A DNA stretch of 64,000 bases from Verrucomicrobium sp. GAS474. GTDB taxonomy: Bacteria > Verrucomicrobiota > Verrucomicrobiia > Methylacidiphilales > GAS474. The notes beneath the pieces were generated by a model. The model was not told the DNA's origin, searched no databases, and saw only the letters and a list, made by a program, of their open reading frames with translations. Below are positions 48,343 to 58,078 of this stretch, piece after piece (position 1 is the first letter of the stretch; each line of letters starts with the position of its first letter). A program made the translations under genes and the position numbers. The stretch covers positions 3,522,611 to 3,586,610 of the forward strand of contig NZ_LT629781.1 of assembly GCF_900105685.1 (NCBI RefSeq), written 5' to 3'.

Positions 48343-50639
48343 AGTTCGTCTCCGATGATGATCACCTCGGGATCGAGGTCGATGCCGTGCCGGTCCTTGA
48401 TGCGCTGTTGGATCGTCTTCATGAGGGTCTGCACTTCTTCGGCGGTGGCGCCCCCATCATTCACGATAAAATTCCCATGTACATCCGAAACTCGCGCTTT
48501 GCCGAAAGAAAGATTCTTCAGCCCCGTGTCGTCGATCAGTTTCCCCGCGGGGGCCGGCCCGGGATTCTTGAAGATGCAGCCGGCGCTCGGCGCGGCGGGC
48601 TGGCTCGTCCACCGCTTCTTGCTGTAGCCCTTGAGTTCCTCCTCGATCTGCTCCACGGGGAGCGGCTTCGTCCGGATCACCGCCTCGATCGCGATCTCGT
48701 CGCGGAGGACGGGGACGTTCCGGTAGTAAACCTCAAGCTGGTCGCGCTGGTAGGTGCGGACGTTGCCGTCGCGGTCGACGGTCTTCACCTGCTCGATCAC
48801 TTCCATCGTCCAGCCCTGCATCGCCCCGGCGTTCATCCGGAGCGCGCCGCCGAGGTTTCCGGGAATCCCCTCCATGAACGAAATCCCGCCCAGGCCCTTT
48901 TTCTTCGCCGCCGCCACGATGGCGCGGAGGATCGCCCCCGCCCCGGCGGTGATCCTTTCCCCGTCGAACTCGACCTTGGAAAAGGCCGGAGTCCCGAGAT
49001 AGATCGAGAGGCCCCGGATGCCGCCGTCGCGGACCAGGAGATTCGTCCCCCGCCCGATGAAGGTGACGGGAACGCTGTGCCGCTTCGCATAGCGGAGGCC
49101 GACGGCGAGGTCGTCGAGCGAGGCGGGCTCGAACCAGAACTGGGCCGGGCCGCCGATGCGGATCGAGGTGTGCTTCCGCATCGGTTCCTGCCGGAGGAGC
49201 GCGCTTTCGGGGGAAAGCGTCTTCTTGAGCCCCTCGTACCAGGCCAGCTCGGAGGCGAGCGTCGAGGCGGCCTCGTGGATGTTTCCGGCTCCCATCGTGA
49301 TGACGAGGTCGCCCGGCTCGATCTCCCGCGCCACGATCTTGCGAAGCTTGCGCAGGTCGGCCTCGTATTGGACCTTCGGATGGCCCCCCGCCTCGACGGC
49401 GGCGGCGAAAGCCTCGCCGGTAACCCCCTCGATCGGTTCCTCGTTCGCCGCGTAGATGTCGGTCAGGAAGAGGAGGTCGGCGTCGGCGAAGGCGGCGGCG
49501 AACTCGGCCTGGAGGGACTGGGTCCGCGTGTAACGGTGGGGCTGGAAGAGCGCGACGACCCGCTTCCACCCGCCCGACCGCGCGGCGGCGAGCGTCGCCC
49601 GGACCTCGGTGGGGTGGTGGGCGTAGTCGTCGATCACCATGAAATTCTCGCTCTTGTAGCGGACCTCGAAGCGGCGGGTCGCCCCGCGGAATTCGAGGAG
49701 CGCGGCGGCGGCGGCCTCGAAGGGGACGCCGAGTTCCATCGCCATCGCGATCACGCCGAGGGCGTTGCGGACATTCTGGAAACCGGGCACCTCGAGGACG
49801 ACCCGCCCGAGGCGGATCCCGTCGCGGAGCACCTCGAATTCGGAGACGAAGTTCCGCGCCGTGATGTTCACCGCCCGGTAGGCCGCCGTCTCCCCGATCC
49901 CGTAGCTGATGACCTCCTTCCGGTTCGAGCAGAGGAGGGCCGTGTTCTCGTCGTCGGCGCAATAGACCACCTTGCCCTTCGTCTGGTCGAGGAACTGGGA
50001 GAAGGCCTTCAGGATCGCCTTGAGGTCGCCGTAATGATCGAGGTGCTCCTCCTCGATGTTGAGGAGGATCGCATGGGCGGGCCGGAAGGCGACCAGCGTC
50101 CCGTCGCTCTCGTCGCCCTCGATCACGAGGGGGGAACCCTCCTCCCCGTCCCAGCCGGCGCTCGCGCCGAGGATCGGGACTTCGGCCCCGACGTAATGGC
50201 TGGGGCGGAGCCCCGCCCCGCGCAGGACGTGGGCGAGCATCGAGCTCGTCGTCGTCTTGCCGTGCATCCCGGCGACGACGATCGACTGCCGCCGCTCCGC
50301 GAGGACAGCAAGGACCTCGGCCCGGCGGACGGAGGGAACGCCGAGGCGCTGGGCCTCTAGCCGCTCGGGATTCCCCTCCCCGATCGCCGAGGAATAGACG
50401 ACCAGATCGCTCTCCAGCACGACAGTCCCGACGTGCTTCGGATAAAAGACAAGCCCCTCCCCGACGAGCTTCTCGACCGGGACCGAGGCGTGGAGATCGG
50501 AACCCGAGACCCGGTAGCCGGCCCCGATGAGGAGGCGCGCGAGGGCGCTCATCCCGGTCCCGCCGACCCCGACCAGATGGATGCGGGCCCCCTCGGACTT
50601 CAGGACTTCGACAATTTTGGCTCTTACTTCTTCGCGCAT
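48339..50639 (-). CDS. murC-murB: Fused UDP-MurNAc--L-Ala ligase / UDP-GlcNAc-enolpyruvate reductase (MurC-MurB)
   Basis: One 766-residue chain joins two consecutive-pathway enzymes. MurC occupies about residues 1-460: HLVGVGGTGMSALARLL, ATP loop VAGMHGKTTTSSML, HLDHYGDL and DDYAHHPTEVRATL. MurB occupies about 475-766: RIGGPAQFWFEP, the FAD site GRGTNLLVRDGG, MEGIPGNLGGALRMNAGA, SAGCIFKNP with the proton-donor position occupied by Cys, and the final LDPEVIIIG. MurB makes UDP-MurNAc, to which MurC adds L-Ala, so the fusion couples the two steps. It overlaps murG by 16 bases upstream and ddl downstream. Confidence 0.95.
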   Translation of the reverse strand: MREEVRAKIVEVLKSEGARIHLVGVGGTGMSALARLLIGAGYRVSGSDLHASVPVEKLVGEGLVFYPKHVGTVVLESDLVVYSSAIGEGNPERLEAQRLGVPSVRRAEVLAVLAERRQSIVVAGMHGKTTTSSMLAHVLRGAGLRPSHYVGAEVPILGASAGWDGEEGSPLVIEGDESDGTLVAFRPAHAILLNIEEEHLDHYGDLKAILKAFSQFLDQTKGKVVYCADDENTALLCSNRKEVISYGIGETAAYRAVNITARNFVSEFEVLRDGIRLGRVVLEVPGFQNVRNALGVIAMAMELGVPFEAAAAALLEFRGATRRFEVRYKSENFMVIDDYAHHPTEVRATLAAARSGGWKRVVALFQPHRYTRTQSLQAEFAAAFADADLLFLTDIYAANEEPIEGVTGEAFAAAVEAGGHPKVQYEADLRKLRKIVAREIEPGDLVITMGAGNIHEAASTLASELAWYEGLKKTLSPESALLRQEPMRKHTSIRIGGPAQFWFEPASLDDLAVGLRYAKRHSVPVTFIGRGTNLLVRDGGIRGLSIYLGTPAFSKVEFDGERITAGAGAILRAIVAAAKKKGLGGISFMEGIPGNLGGALRMNAGAMQGWTMEVIEQVKTVDRDGNVRTYQRDQLEVYYRNVPVLRDEIAIEAVIRTKPLPVEQIEEELKGYSKKRWTSQPAAPSAGCIFKNPGPAPAGKLIDDTGLKNLSFGKARVSDVHGNFIVNDGGATAEEVQTLMKTIQQRIKDRHGIDLDPEVIIIGDEL

Positions 50640-51745
50640 GATTCAACCTCGTTGGCCACCCTCGCCGCCGCATCGGGCACCGCCAGCCCCGCGGCGGCGC
50701 TCTTCATCGCCTCCAACACGGTTCCACCCGAACCGGAAAGCAGGTTCCGTACCGATTCGGCCAGTTCCCCGATCTTCAGCGCCGATTGCGGGCGGAGTTC
50801 CGCCGCCCCGGCGGCTTCGTAGATGCGGGCGTTCGCCGTCTGGTGGTCGTCGGCGGCGGCGGGAAAGGGAATGAGGATCGAGGGCAGGGCGTAGTGGCTC
50901 AGCTCGGTGAGGCTCGACGCCCCGGAGCGGGCGATCGCGAGGTCGGCCAGGCTGTAGGCCGCCGCCATGTCGGCCCCGGCCGCGAAGGCACGGACGACGG
51001 CCTTCGCCCCGGCGGCGCGATAGGCCTCCGCCGTCGCCGCCTCGTCCGAGGCCCCGGTCAAATGAATGAACTGCCACCCCGCGAGCGCCCCCTTCCACGC
51101 GGGAAGGGCAAGGGCCGAGACGAGGAGCCGGTTGATCCCCTGCGCCCCCTGGCTCCCTCCGATGGCGAGGATCGTCTTGATGGCGGGATCGGGATCGAGG
51201 CCGAGGAGCTTCGCCGCCTCGTCGCGGGAGATTCGGGAGAGTTCCGTGCGGACCGGCGTCCCCGTCACCTCGCAGCGGGCCGAGGGAAGGAAGGCCGCGC
51301 AGGCGCCGAAGCCGAGGAGGGTCCGATCGGCCCAGGCGGCCATCAGCCGCGTCACCCGTCCGGGGACGGCGTTCGATTCGTGGATCAGCGCGGGGATATT
51401 CTGGCGCTTCGCCTCCCAGACCGGGACGGCGCTGGTGAAACCGCCCATCCCGAGGACGACGTCGGGTTCGACCTCGGAGAAGAGCGTCCGGCAAAGGCCG
51501 CGCGCCTCCCACAGTTGCGCGGCGAAACGGAAGATCTTCGGCGAAAGGAGGCCGGGCCACCCGATCGCGGGAAGGGCGCGGGAGGGAAGATGATCGCGGC
51601 CCGCGAGGGCCGTCCGGTCGATCTCCTTCTTCGAGACCAGGAGGAACGGCTCATGCCCGCGACGGCGCAGCTCCTCCGCGACGGCCACCCCCGGAAAGAG
51701 ATGCCCGCCCGTCCCGCCGCACGCGATGAGAACCTTGAGCGCCAT
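50624..51745 (-). CDS. murG: UDP-GlcNAc:lipid I GlcNAc transferase
   Basis: MurG makes lipid II at the cytoplasmic face of the inner membrane. The 373-residue GT-B enzyme begins LIACGGTGGHLFPGVAVAEE, has VLGMGGFTSAVPVWEA, the acceptor-side IHESNAVPGRVTR, the hinge LAIGGSQGAQGIN and the UDP-GlcNAc site ARSGASSLTELSHYALPSI. It lies six bases after ftsW and overlaps murC-murB by 16 bases. Confidence 0.96.
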   Translation of the reverse strand: MALKVLIACGGTGGHLFPGVAVAEELRRRGHEPFLLVSKKEIDRTALAGRDHLPSRALPAIGWPGLLSPKIFRFAAQLWEARGLCRTLFSEVEPDVVLGMGGFTSAVPVWEAKRQNIPALIHESNAVPGRVTRLMAAWADRTLLGFGACAAFLPSARCEVTGTPVRTELSRISRDEAAKLLGLDPDPAIKTILAIGGSQGAQGINRLLVSALALPAWKGALAGWQFIHLTGASDEAATAEAYRAAGAKAVVRAFAAGADMAAAYSLADLAIARSGASSLTELSHYALPSILIPFPAAADDHQTANARIYEAAGAAELRPQSALKIGELAESVRNLLSGSGGTVLEAMKSAAAGLAVPDAAARVANEVESCAKK

Positions 51746-51750
51746 ATGAA

Positions 51751-52923
51751 TTAGATACGAATCGGGCCGCCTTTTTTGCGGCCCGGCAGGACTGTACCCT
51801 GGGGTTCTTCCGGATGTACAGCCTGACGATGCAAATTGAATAAAATTCCGATGCTGACGAGCGAGAGCAGCAGGTTCGAGCCGCCGTAGCTGATGAACGG
51901 AAGGGGGAAACCCTTGTTGGGAAGAAGCGAGGTGACGACGCCGAGGTTGATCATCGCCTGGAGGCCCATCATCGTCGTGATCCCGGTGCCGAGGAAGAGG
52001 CCGCTCGGATCGGGCGCGTGGATCGAGATCCACCCGCTGCAGAGGAAGAGGACGAGGAAGGCCATCACGATGCCGAGGCAGATCCAGAGGCCCAACTCCT
52101 CCCCGACGATGGGGAAGATGAAATCGGTCGGCGCCTCGGGGAGGTAATACATCTTCTGGCGGCTGTTCCCGAGGCCGAGGCCGTCGGTGCCGCCCGAGCC
52201 GAGGGCGATCAGCGCCTGGAAGTTCTGGTACCCCTTGCCCGCCTTCGATTCCTCGGGATGGAGGAAGGCGAAGAGCCGCGCCCGGCGTTCCGGGATCAGC
52301 CAGGCCACGGTCAGGAGGCCGGAGAGGGCGAGGACGGGGATCGGGAGGAGATAACGCTTCGGAGCCCCGGCGACGAAGAGCATCACCGAGAGAACCGCGA
52401 AAAGGAGGGCCGATGTCCCGATGTCCTTCGAGACAATCAGGATGCAGACCGAGAAGAAGACGACGGCGACGGGGACGCCCATCCCCTTCCATGAATTGAG
52501 GCGGCGCTGGTATTTGGCGAACCACCAGGCCAGGAAAACAATGACGGCGAGCTTGACGAATTCCGAGGGCTGGAAGGTCATTCCGGCGACCTCGATCCAG
52601 CGCCACGAACCCTTCACCTTCTTCCCGACGTGCGGCACGAAGACGAGAAGAAGGAGAAAGATCGAGCTGGCCCAAACCCAGAGCCCCTTGGAGACATACC
52701 GGTGATAGTCGATCCGGGAGACGACGGCGCACGCCGCCCCCCCGATCACGACCCACACCATCTGCTTCCGCAGGGCGCCGTAGATCGCGCCCGTCCCCTC
52801 GGCCGCCTGCTTGCCGCTGATGCTGAAAAGCATCACGACGCCCAGGGCAATGAGGCTCAGCACCACGACGAGCAGGAGGTAGCCTGCCTGCCGGTGGAAA
52901 AAGGCGGTGCTGGAGCGGTTCAT
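51751..52923 (-). CDS. ftsW: Peptidoglycan glycosyltransferase FtsW (SEDS family)
   Basis: The 390-residue SEDS polymerase has about ten membrane helices. Family motifs are WRWIEVAGMTFQPSEFVKL, KDIGTSALLFAVLSVMLF, YQNFQALIALGSGGTDGLGL, LPEAPTDFIFPIVGEELGL with the catalytic-type Asp, and FPLPFISYGGSNLLLSLVSI. In the dcw context it is FtsW rather than RodA, paired with FtsI in septal synthesis. Confidence 0.95.
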   Translation of the reverse strand: MNRSSTAFFHRQAGYLLLVVVLSLIALGVVMLFSISGKQAAEGTGAIYGALRKQMVWVVIGGAACAVVSRIDYHRYVSKGLWVWASSIFLLLLVFVPHVGKKVKGSWRWIEVAGMTFQPSEFVKLAVIVFLAWWFAKYQRRLNSWKGMGVPVAVVFFSVCILIVSKDIGTSALLFAVLSVMLFVAGAPKRYLLPIPVLALSGLLTVAWLIPERRARLFAFLHPEESKAGKGYQNFQALIALGSGGTDGLGLGNSRQKMYYLPEAPTDFIFPIVGEELGLWICLGIVMAFLVLFLCSGWISIHAPDPSGLFLGTGITTMMGLQAMINLGVVTSLLPNKGFPLPFISYGGSNLLLSLVSIGILFNLHRQAVHPEEPQGTVLPGRKKGGPIRI

Positions 52924-52982
52924 TTTTTGGCGGTGGGGACGGGAGCGATCGTTCGACTACAAAACAACGCGGAGCGCGTCCC

Positions 52983-54008
52983 TTACTTGTTCATCACCAG
53001 GTCGGGCGACGAGGTGCGGAGCGTCGGCACGGCGGAGGCCGGGGCCTGGCCCTGGCTCACCTCGTGGCGGTCGCCCTTCACCGGGATCGTCAGGATCTCG
53101 CCGATCTTGAGCTTCTTCGGGTCGCTCAGCTTCGGGGAGTTCGCCGCCATGATCGCGGCGGGAGTCACCTTGAACTGCTTGGCGATCTTCGTGAGGGTGT
53201 CACCCTTCGCGACCGTATAGCTGTGGTTCTCGACCGAGGCGGCGGCCGCAACGGCGGGGGCGGCGGGAGCGGAGACCGTCGCGACGGCGGCGGGCTGGGC
53301 CGAGGCGGGGGCGGAAGCCGCGACGGCAGCGGGGGCGGCAGCCTTGCCCGTCACGGAGAGCTTCTGGCCGATCTTGAGCATGTCGCCGGTCAGGTGATTC
53401 ATCTCCTTGAGCTGGGCGACGCTCATCCCGTTCTGCTTCGCCACGCGATGGAGCGTGTCGCCAGCCTTCACCACGTAGACCTTCGCGCTCGCGTCGGCCA
53501 CCGGCTGGGCGGGAGCGGCAGGCTTGGGCACGGCGGCGGCGGGCGTCGCCGGAGCCGTCGCGGGCTTGGCGGAGGCGATCACCGGCTTGGCCGCATTGGC
53601 CGGAGTCGCGGGGATCGAGGCCGGAGTCGTCGCGGTCGTGTTGCCGACCTCGCTTCCTTCGGTCGGAATCGCGGCGTCCTTGGAGGCCGTCCCGTCGGTC
53701 GAGGCCGTGGCGTCGGTCCCTTCGGCCGGCGTCGCGGGCGTGGCGTTGGCCATCTCGGCGCTCTTCGCCGTCTCGTCGGTGGCCGCCTCGCTCGGACCCT
53801 TGATGAAGTGCCAGGCGCTGATCCCGCCGATGACGACGAGGTGGAGGGCGAGGACGACGATGAAGACCGTCATCAGCTTGAGGCCGCCCGTCTGCCCGTC
53901 GGCGGAGCCTTCGGTGTCGGCCAGGCCGTTATGGGAGCCGTGGCCGCCTTCGGTGTTGAAGCGGAAGCGGCTGATGCGGGCCGCCATGCCTTGGAGGGGA
54001 TTTTTCAT
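52983..54008 (-). CDS. Membrane-anchored protein with two LysM domains, in the dcw cluster
   Basis: The 341-residue product has a cytoplasmic tail, one membrane helix (about residues 45-67) and a long Ala/Thr/Pro-rich linker. Two LysM domains follow: about 173-216 (YVVKAGDTLHRVAKQNGMSV) and about 262-308 (YTVAKGDTLTKIAKQFKVTP). LysM binds the glycan chains of peptidoglycan. There is no catalytic domain. It sits between mraY and ftsW, which suggests a divisome or septal wall role; this position is unusual for a LysM protein. The family is not otherwise recognised. Confidence 0.85.
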   Translation of the reverse strand: MKNPLQGMAARISRFRFNTEGGHGSHNGLADTEGSADGQTGGLKLMTVFIVVLALHLVVIGGISAWHFIKGPSEAATDETAKSAEMANATPATPAEGTDATASTDGTASKDAAIPTEGSEVGNTTATTPASIPATPANAAKPVIASAKPATAPATPAAAVPKPAAPAQPVADASAKVYVVKAGDTLHRVAKQNGMSVAQLKEMNHLTGDMLKIGQKLSVTGKAAAPAAVAASAPASAQPAAVATVSAPAAPAVAAAASVENHSYTVAKGDTLTKIAKQFKVTPAAIMAANSPKLSDPKKLKIGEILTIPVKGDRHEVSQGQAPASAVPTLRTSSPDLVMNK

Positions 54009-54070
54009 GGTGTCGTTTTCCTTTCGTGGTTTGTGCTGCGTTGTGTTGTTGTTTTGGTTTGGGACTGAAA

Positions 54071-55171
54071 TCAGCGGAGCTTGAGGGTGGCCAGCGCCAT
54101 GAGGGCGCAGAGGAGGCTCATGATCCAGAAGCGGATCGTGACCTGGGATTCGGCCCAGCCCTTGAGCTCGAAGTGGTGATGGATCGGGGCCATCGCGAAG
54201 ACCCGTTTCCCCGTCATCTTGAAGGAAAAAACCTGGATGATGACCGAGAGCGCCTCGATGACGAAGATCCCGCCCGCCAGGACGAGGAGCAGTTCCTGCC
54301 CGATGCAGATCGCGACGACGCCGAGCGCGCCGCCGATGGCGAGGGAGCCGGTGTCCCCCATGAAGACGCGGGCCGGGTGGCAGTTATACCAGAGGAAGCC
54401 GAGCGTCGCGCCGAGGAGCGCACCGCAGAAGATCGCGAGCTCCCCCGCGTGCGGCACGTGGGGGATGAAGAGGTAGGAAGCGATCTTCGCGTTCCCCACC
54501 ACATAGGCGAAGACCGCGTAGACGAAGGCGACCGTGATCGTGCACCCCCCGGCGAGGCCGTCGAGGCCGTCGGTGAGGTTCACCGCGTTCGACGCGCCGG
54601 TGATGACGAGGACGAAGAAGAGAAGCGCCCACCAGCCGAGGTCGACCGAGGTGGTGCGGAGGAAGGGAACGGCGAGCGACTCCGCCCCGTGCCGGTAGAC
54701 CGGATCGGCGAGGAGGATGCCGCCGACGGCGAGCCCCGTCGCGACCTGCGCGACGAGCTTCAACCGCCCCGGAAGCCCCGCCGACTTCTTCTTGCTGACC
54801 TTGATGTAATCGTCGAGGAAGCCGATCGCGCCGAGGAAGAGCATCGCGCCGAGGGTGATCCAGACGAGCTTCGCCTCCTCCAGGCGGACCCAGAGCAGGC
54901 AGCTCACCGTCACCGCCAGGAGGATCAGCACGCCGCCCATCGTCGGCGTCCCCTTCTTGCCGCTGTGGAGCTCGGCGAGCTTGTGGACCTCGTCCTTCTG
55001 GCGGAGCGGCTGCCCCATCTTCAGGCGGCGGAGGATCTCGATCAGCCAGGGACCGAAGAGCCAGCAGAGGACCAGCGCCGTCAACGTCGCGCCGACGATG
55101 CGGAACGTGATGTAGTGAAAGACATTGAACCCCTCGAAGGTCCGGTGGAGGAAGTGGAGATAATAGAGCAT
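54071..55171 (-). CDS. mraY: Phospho-MurNAc-pentapeptide transferase
   Basis: MraY links UDP-MurNAc-pentapeptide to undecaprenyl phosphate, giving lipid I. The 366-residue protein has about ten membrane helices, KKGTPTMGGVLILLAV near the N-terminus, FLDDYIKVSKKKSAGLPGRLKL, NAVNLTDGLDGLAGG with catalytic Asp residues, and APIHHHFELKGWAE near the C-terminus. It starts four bases after murF. Confidence 0.97.
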   Translation of the reverse strand: MLYYLHFLHRTFEGFNVFHYITFRIVGATLTALVLCWLFGPWLIEILRRLKMGQPLRQKDEVHKLAELHSGKKGTPTMGGVLILLAVTVSCLLWVRLEEAKLVWITLGAMLFLGAIGFLDDYIKVSKKKSAGLPGRLKLVAQVATGLAVGGILLADPVYRHGAESLAVPFLRTTSVDLGWWALLFFVLVITGASNAVNLTDGLDGLAGGCTITVAFVYAVFAYVVGNAKIASYLFIPHVPHAGELAIFCGALLGATLGFLWYNCHPARVFMGDTGSLAIGGALGVVAICIGQELLLVLAGGIFVIEALSVIIQVFSFKMTGKRVFAMAPIHHHFELKGWAESQVTIRFWIMSLLCALMALATLKLR

Positions 55172-55175
55172 GACG

Positions 55176-56585
55176 TTAGGGAGTGGAGGGGGGGGCGAAA
55201 GCCGATTGGAGCGTTCCGACGAGGCCTTCGAGCTTCAGGAAACGGGAACCCTTCACGAGCAGCGTGTCGTCGGAACGAAGGAGCGGCGGCACCGCGAGGG
55301 AGGCGGCGGCGGTGTCCCCGCCGAGCACGATCGCCGCCTCGGGGAACCCGGCCTCCCGCGCGCCCGCGCCGAGGTCGGCCGCATGGGGCCCGACGAAGAC
55401 GAGGAGCGCGGCGTCCGAAGCCGTCGCCGCGATCCGGCCCGTCTCCCGATGGAACGCCGGGGCCATCTCCCCCAATTCCCCCATCGAGCCGATCACCGCG
55501 ACCCGCCGGGCGGGAGCGGGGAAATCGCGGAGCGCGGCGAGGGCCGCCGCCGTCGATTCGGGATTCGCGTTGTAGCAGTCGTTGATCAGCCAGCCCTTGC
55601 CGAGGGGGGAGACTTCCATCCGCTTCCCGGAAAGCCTCACGCCGGATAGCCCTGCCGCGATCTCGGCGAGGGAGAGCCCCGCCAATCCGCCGACGGCGGC
55701 GGCGAGGAGCGCGTTGGAAACCATGACGCGGTTGAAGAGCGGCAGCGCCACCGCCGCACGCTCGCCGCTTTCCGTCCGGATCAGGTCGAAGGAAATGCCC
55801 TGCGTCGTCGTCGCCACGTTCTCGGCCCGCCAGGCGGCGTCGGCACCCTCGCCGACCCAGAGGGTCTTCCCCGCGACGCGGCCCGCGCGGGCGCGGAGCA
55901 GGGCGTCGCCGCCCGAGAGGACCGCCGCCCCGGAGGCGGCGAGCGCGGCCAGGAGATCGGTCTTCTCGTCGGCGATCGCCTCGCGGCTGCCGAGATGCTC
56001 GATGTGGGCCGAGCCGATGTTCGAGATCACCCCGATGTCGGGCGCGGCGAAGGAGGCGAGCGAGGCGATCTCCCCGCGATGGTTCATCCCCATCTCGACG
56101 ACGGCATACTCGGTATCGCCCGCGATGCGGAGGAGCGTGAGCGGGACGCCGATGTGATTGTTCAGGTTCCCCTCGGTGGCGACGGTGCGGAAGCGGGTGC
56201 CGAGGACGGCGGCGATCATCTCCTTCGTGCTCGTCTTGCCGCTGCTCCCCGTGACCCCGACGACGCGGACGGGATGGCTCCGCCGATAGGCCGAGGCGAC
56301 CCGCTGGAGCGCCGCCAGGGTGTCCGGCACCATCACGAGGCCGAAGCCCGCGGGCAACGGGCCTTCCGGCCGCCGCGACACCAAGGCGGCGACCGCGCCC
56401 GCTTCGGCGGCCCGTCCGACGAATTCATGCCCGTCGAACCGGTCCCCGACAAGGGAGACGAAGGCATCGCCGGGGGCGACCGTCCGGGTATCGGTGTGGA
56501 GGCGGGTGACGACCGTCCCAGGCGCGCCCGCCTGGAGCGTCCCTTCGGCCATCTTCGCGATCTCGTCGAGGCGGAGCGGTTCCAT
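55176..56585 (-). CDS. murF: UDP-MurNAc-tripeptide--D-Ala-D-Ala ligase
   Basis: MurF completes the cytoplasmic UDP-MurNAc-pentapeptide. The 469-residue Mur ligase has the ATP loop VTGSSGKTSTKEM, NNHIGVPLTLL, VEMGMNHRGEIA, NIGSAHIEHLGSREAIA, and INDCYNANPESTAAAL. The start shares one base with the murE stop (TGATG). Confidence 0.96.
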   Translation of the reverse strand: MEPLRLDEIAKMAEGTLQAGAPGTVVTRLHTDTRTVAPGDAFVSLVGDRFDGHEFVGRAAEAGAVAALVSRRPEGPLPAGFGLVMVPDTLAALQRVASAYRRSHPVRVVGVTGSSGKTSTKEMIAAVLGTRFRTVATEGNLNNHIGVPLTLLRIAGDTEYAVVEMGMNHRGEIASLASFAAPDIGVISNIGSAHIEHLGSREAIADEKTDLLAALAASGAAVLSGGDALLRARAGRVAGKTLWVGEGADAAWRAENVATTTQGISFDLIRTESGERAAVALPLFNRVMVSNALLAAAVGGLAGLSLAEIAAGLSGVRLSGKRMEVSPLGKGWLINDCYNANPESTAAALAALRDFPAPARRVAVIGSMGELGEMAPAFHRETGRIAATASDAALLVFVGPHAADLGAGAREAGFPEAAIVLGGDTAAASLAVPPLLRSDDTLLVKGSRFLKLEGLVGTLQSAFAPPSTP

Positions 56586-58078
56586 CAGAGAACCCTCCCT
56601 TGCTTCGACCGTTCCTCGAGGAGCGAGGCCACCAGCGCCCGGTCGTCGAACGGCGTGTAGACCCCGTTCACCTCCTGCATCGCCTCGTGGCCCTTGCCCG
56701 CGACGCAGACCAGATCGCCCGGCTCCGCCTCGGCGATGGCGCGGGCGATCGCCTCGCGGCGGTCGTCGATCCAGAGCGCGGGCTTGCCCTCGGGAACCCC
56801 GGCCTTCATGTCATTGAAAATCGCCGCGACGCTCTCGTTGCGCGGATTGTCGGCGGTGAAGTAGACGCGGTCGGCCATCTCGACGGCGGCGGCAGCCATC
56901 TTCGGCCGTTTCGTCTTGTCCCGGTTCCCGCCGCAGCCGATGACCACCGAGAGACGGCGCGGGCCGAGTTCCCGGAGCGTCCGCAGCGCCTTGCGCATCG
57001 CATCCTCGGTGTGAGCGTAATCGACGACCACCGCCGGGAGGCTCTCGCCGCCGAAACGCTCCATCCGTCCCGGGACGGGGGGGATGCCGAGCAGCGCCTC
57101 GGCGCTCCGCTCGAACGGGAAGCCGAGGGCGAAGGCCGCCCCGAGCGCGCCGAGGACGTTGGCGACGTTGAATTTTCCGATCAGCGGCATCGTCACCGCC
57201 TGGCGCTTCTCGCCGTAGACGAGGTCGAAGCCGGTCGAGGCCACCCCCGCGCGGACGTTCTCGGCGCGCAGGTTGGCCGTCCCGTTTCCGGAAGCACTGT
57301 AGCCGATGATCGCCTCGCTCGCCCCGATGGTCGAGAAGAGGCGCCGCCCGTAGGGATCGTCGAGGTTGATCACCGCCGCGCCCCGGCCCGGCGTCAGGCG
57401 CTCGAAGAGCCGCCGCTTCGCCGTGAAGTAGGCCTCCATCGTCTGGTGGTAGTCGAGGTGGTCGGGCGTCAGGTTCGTGAAGATCGCCGCGTCGAAATTG
57501 ATCCCCTCGATCCGGCCCTGGTCGAGGGCGTGGGAGGAAACCTCCATCGCGGCCGAGCGGCATCCCGCCCGCAATATTTCGGCGAGGAACTCCTGGAGGT
57601 CGCTCCCCTCCGGCGTCGTCCGGGAGGCGGAGACGATCCGTTCCCCGAGATCGTAGCGGACCGTGCCGAGCATCCCGACGGGAAGGCCGGGGTGGAGGAG
57701 GCGGAGGAAATGCTGGACCGCGAAGGCCGTCGTCGTCTTCCCGTTGGTCCCCGTGACGCCGACGAGGGAAAGCTCCCGCGCCGGATAGCCGTAATAGGCC
57801 CCGGCCATCAGCGCGAGGGCGCGCCGGGCGTCGGGAACCCGGATGAAGGAAGCCGTGGCGATCTCGTGGGTCTCGCTCTCCAGCACCACGGCGGCGGCGC
57901 CCCGGGCGCAGGCGTCGGCGATGAAACGATGGCCGTCCTGGGCCGCCCCGCGCCAGGCGAAGAAGAGATCGCCCGGCTCGACCCGCCGGGAGTCATAGCG
58001 GAGCGCCCGGATCTCCCGGTCGACGCTGCCGTCGAGCTCGCACTGCGGCAGGGCCTGGATCAGGTCGGCGAGCTTCAC
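56585..58078 (-). CDS. murE: UDP-MurNAc-L-Ala-D-Glu--meso-diaminopimelate ligase
   Basis: MurE adds the third stem-peptide residue. From GTG 58078 it has 497 residues: N-terminal DSRRVEPGDLFFAWRG, ATP loop VTGTNGKTTTAFA, NLTPDHLDYHQTM with the carbamylated-Lys region nearby (FTAKRRLF), and the DNPR motif in TADNPRNES. DNPR marks diaminopimelate specificity. The GTG overlaps the ftsI stop (GTGA). Confidence 0.96.
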   Translation of the reverse strand: MKLADLIQALPQCELDGSVDREIRALRYDSRRVEPGDLFFAWRGAAQDGHRFIADACARGAAAVVLESETHEIATASFIRVPDARRALALMAGAYYGYPARELSLVGVTGTNGKTTTAFAVQHFLRLLHPGLPVGMLGTVRYDLGERIVSASRTTPEGSDLQEFLAEILRAGCRSAAMEVSSHALDQGRIEGINFDAAIFTNLTPDHLDYHQTMEAYFTAKRRLFERLTPGRGAAVINLDDPYGRRLFSTIGASEAIIGYSASGNGTANLRAENVRAGVASTGFDLVYGEKRQAVTMPLIGKFNVANVLGALGAAFALGFPFERSAEALLGIPPVPGRMERFGGESLPAVVVDYAHTEDAMRKALRTLRELGPRRLSVVIGCGGNRDKTKRPKMAAAAVEMADRVYFTADNPRNESVAAIFNDMKAGVPEGKPALWIDDRREAIARAIAEAEPGDLVCVAGKGHEAMQEVNGVYTPFDDRALVASLLEERSKQGRVL

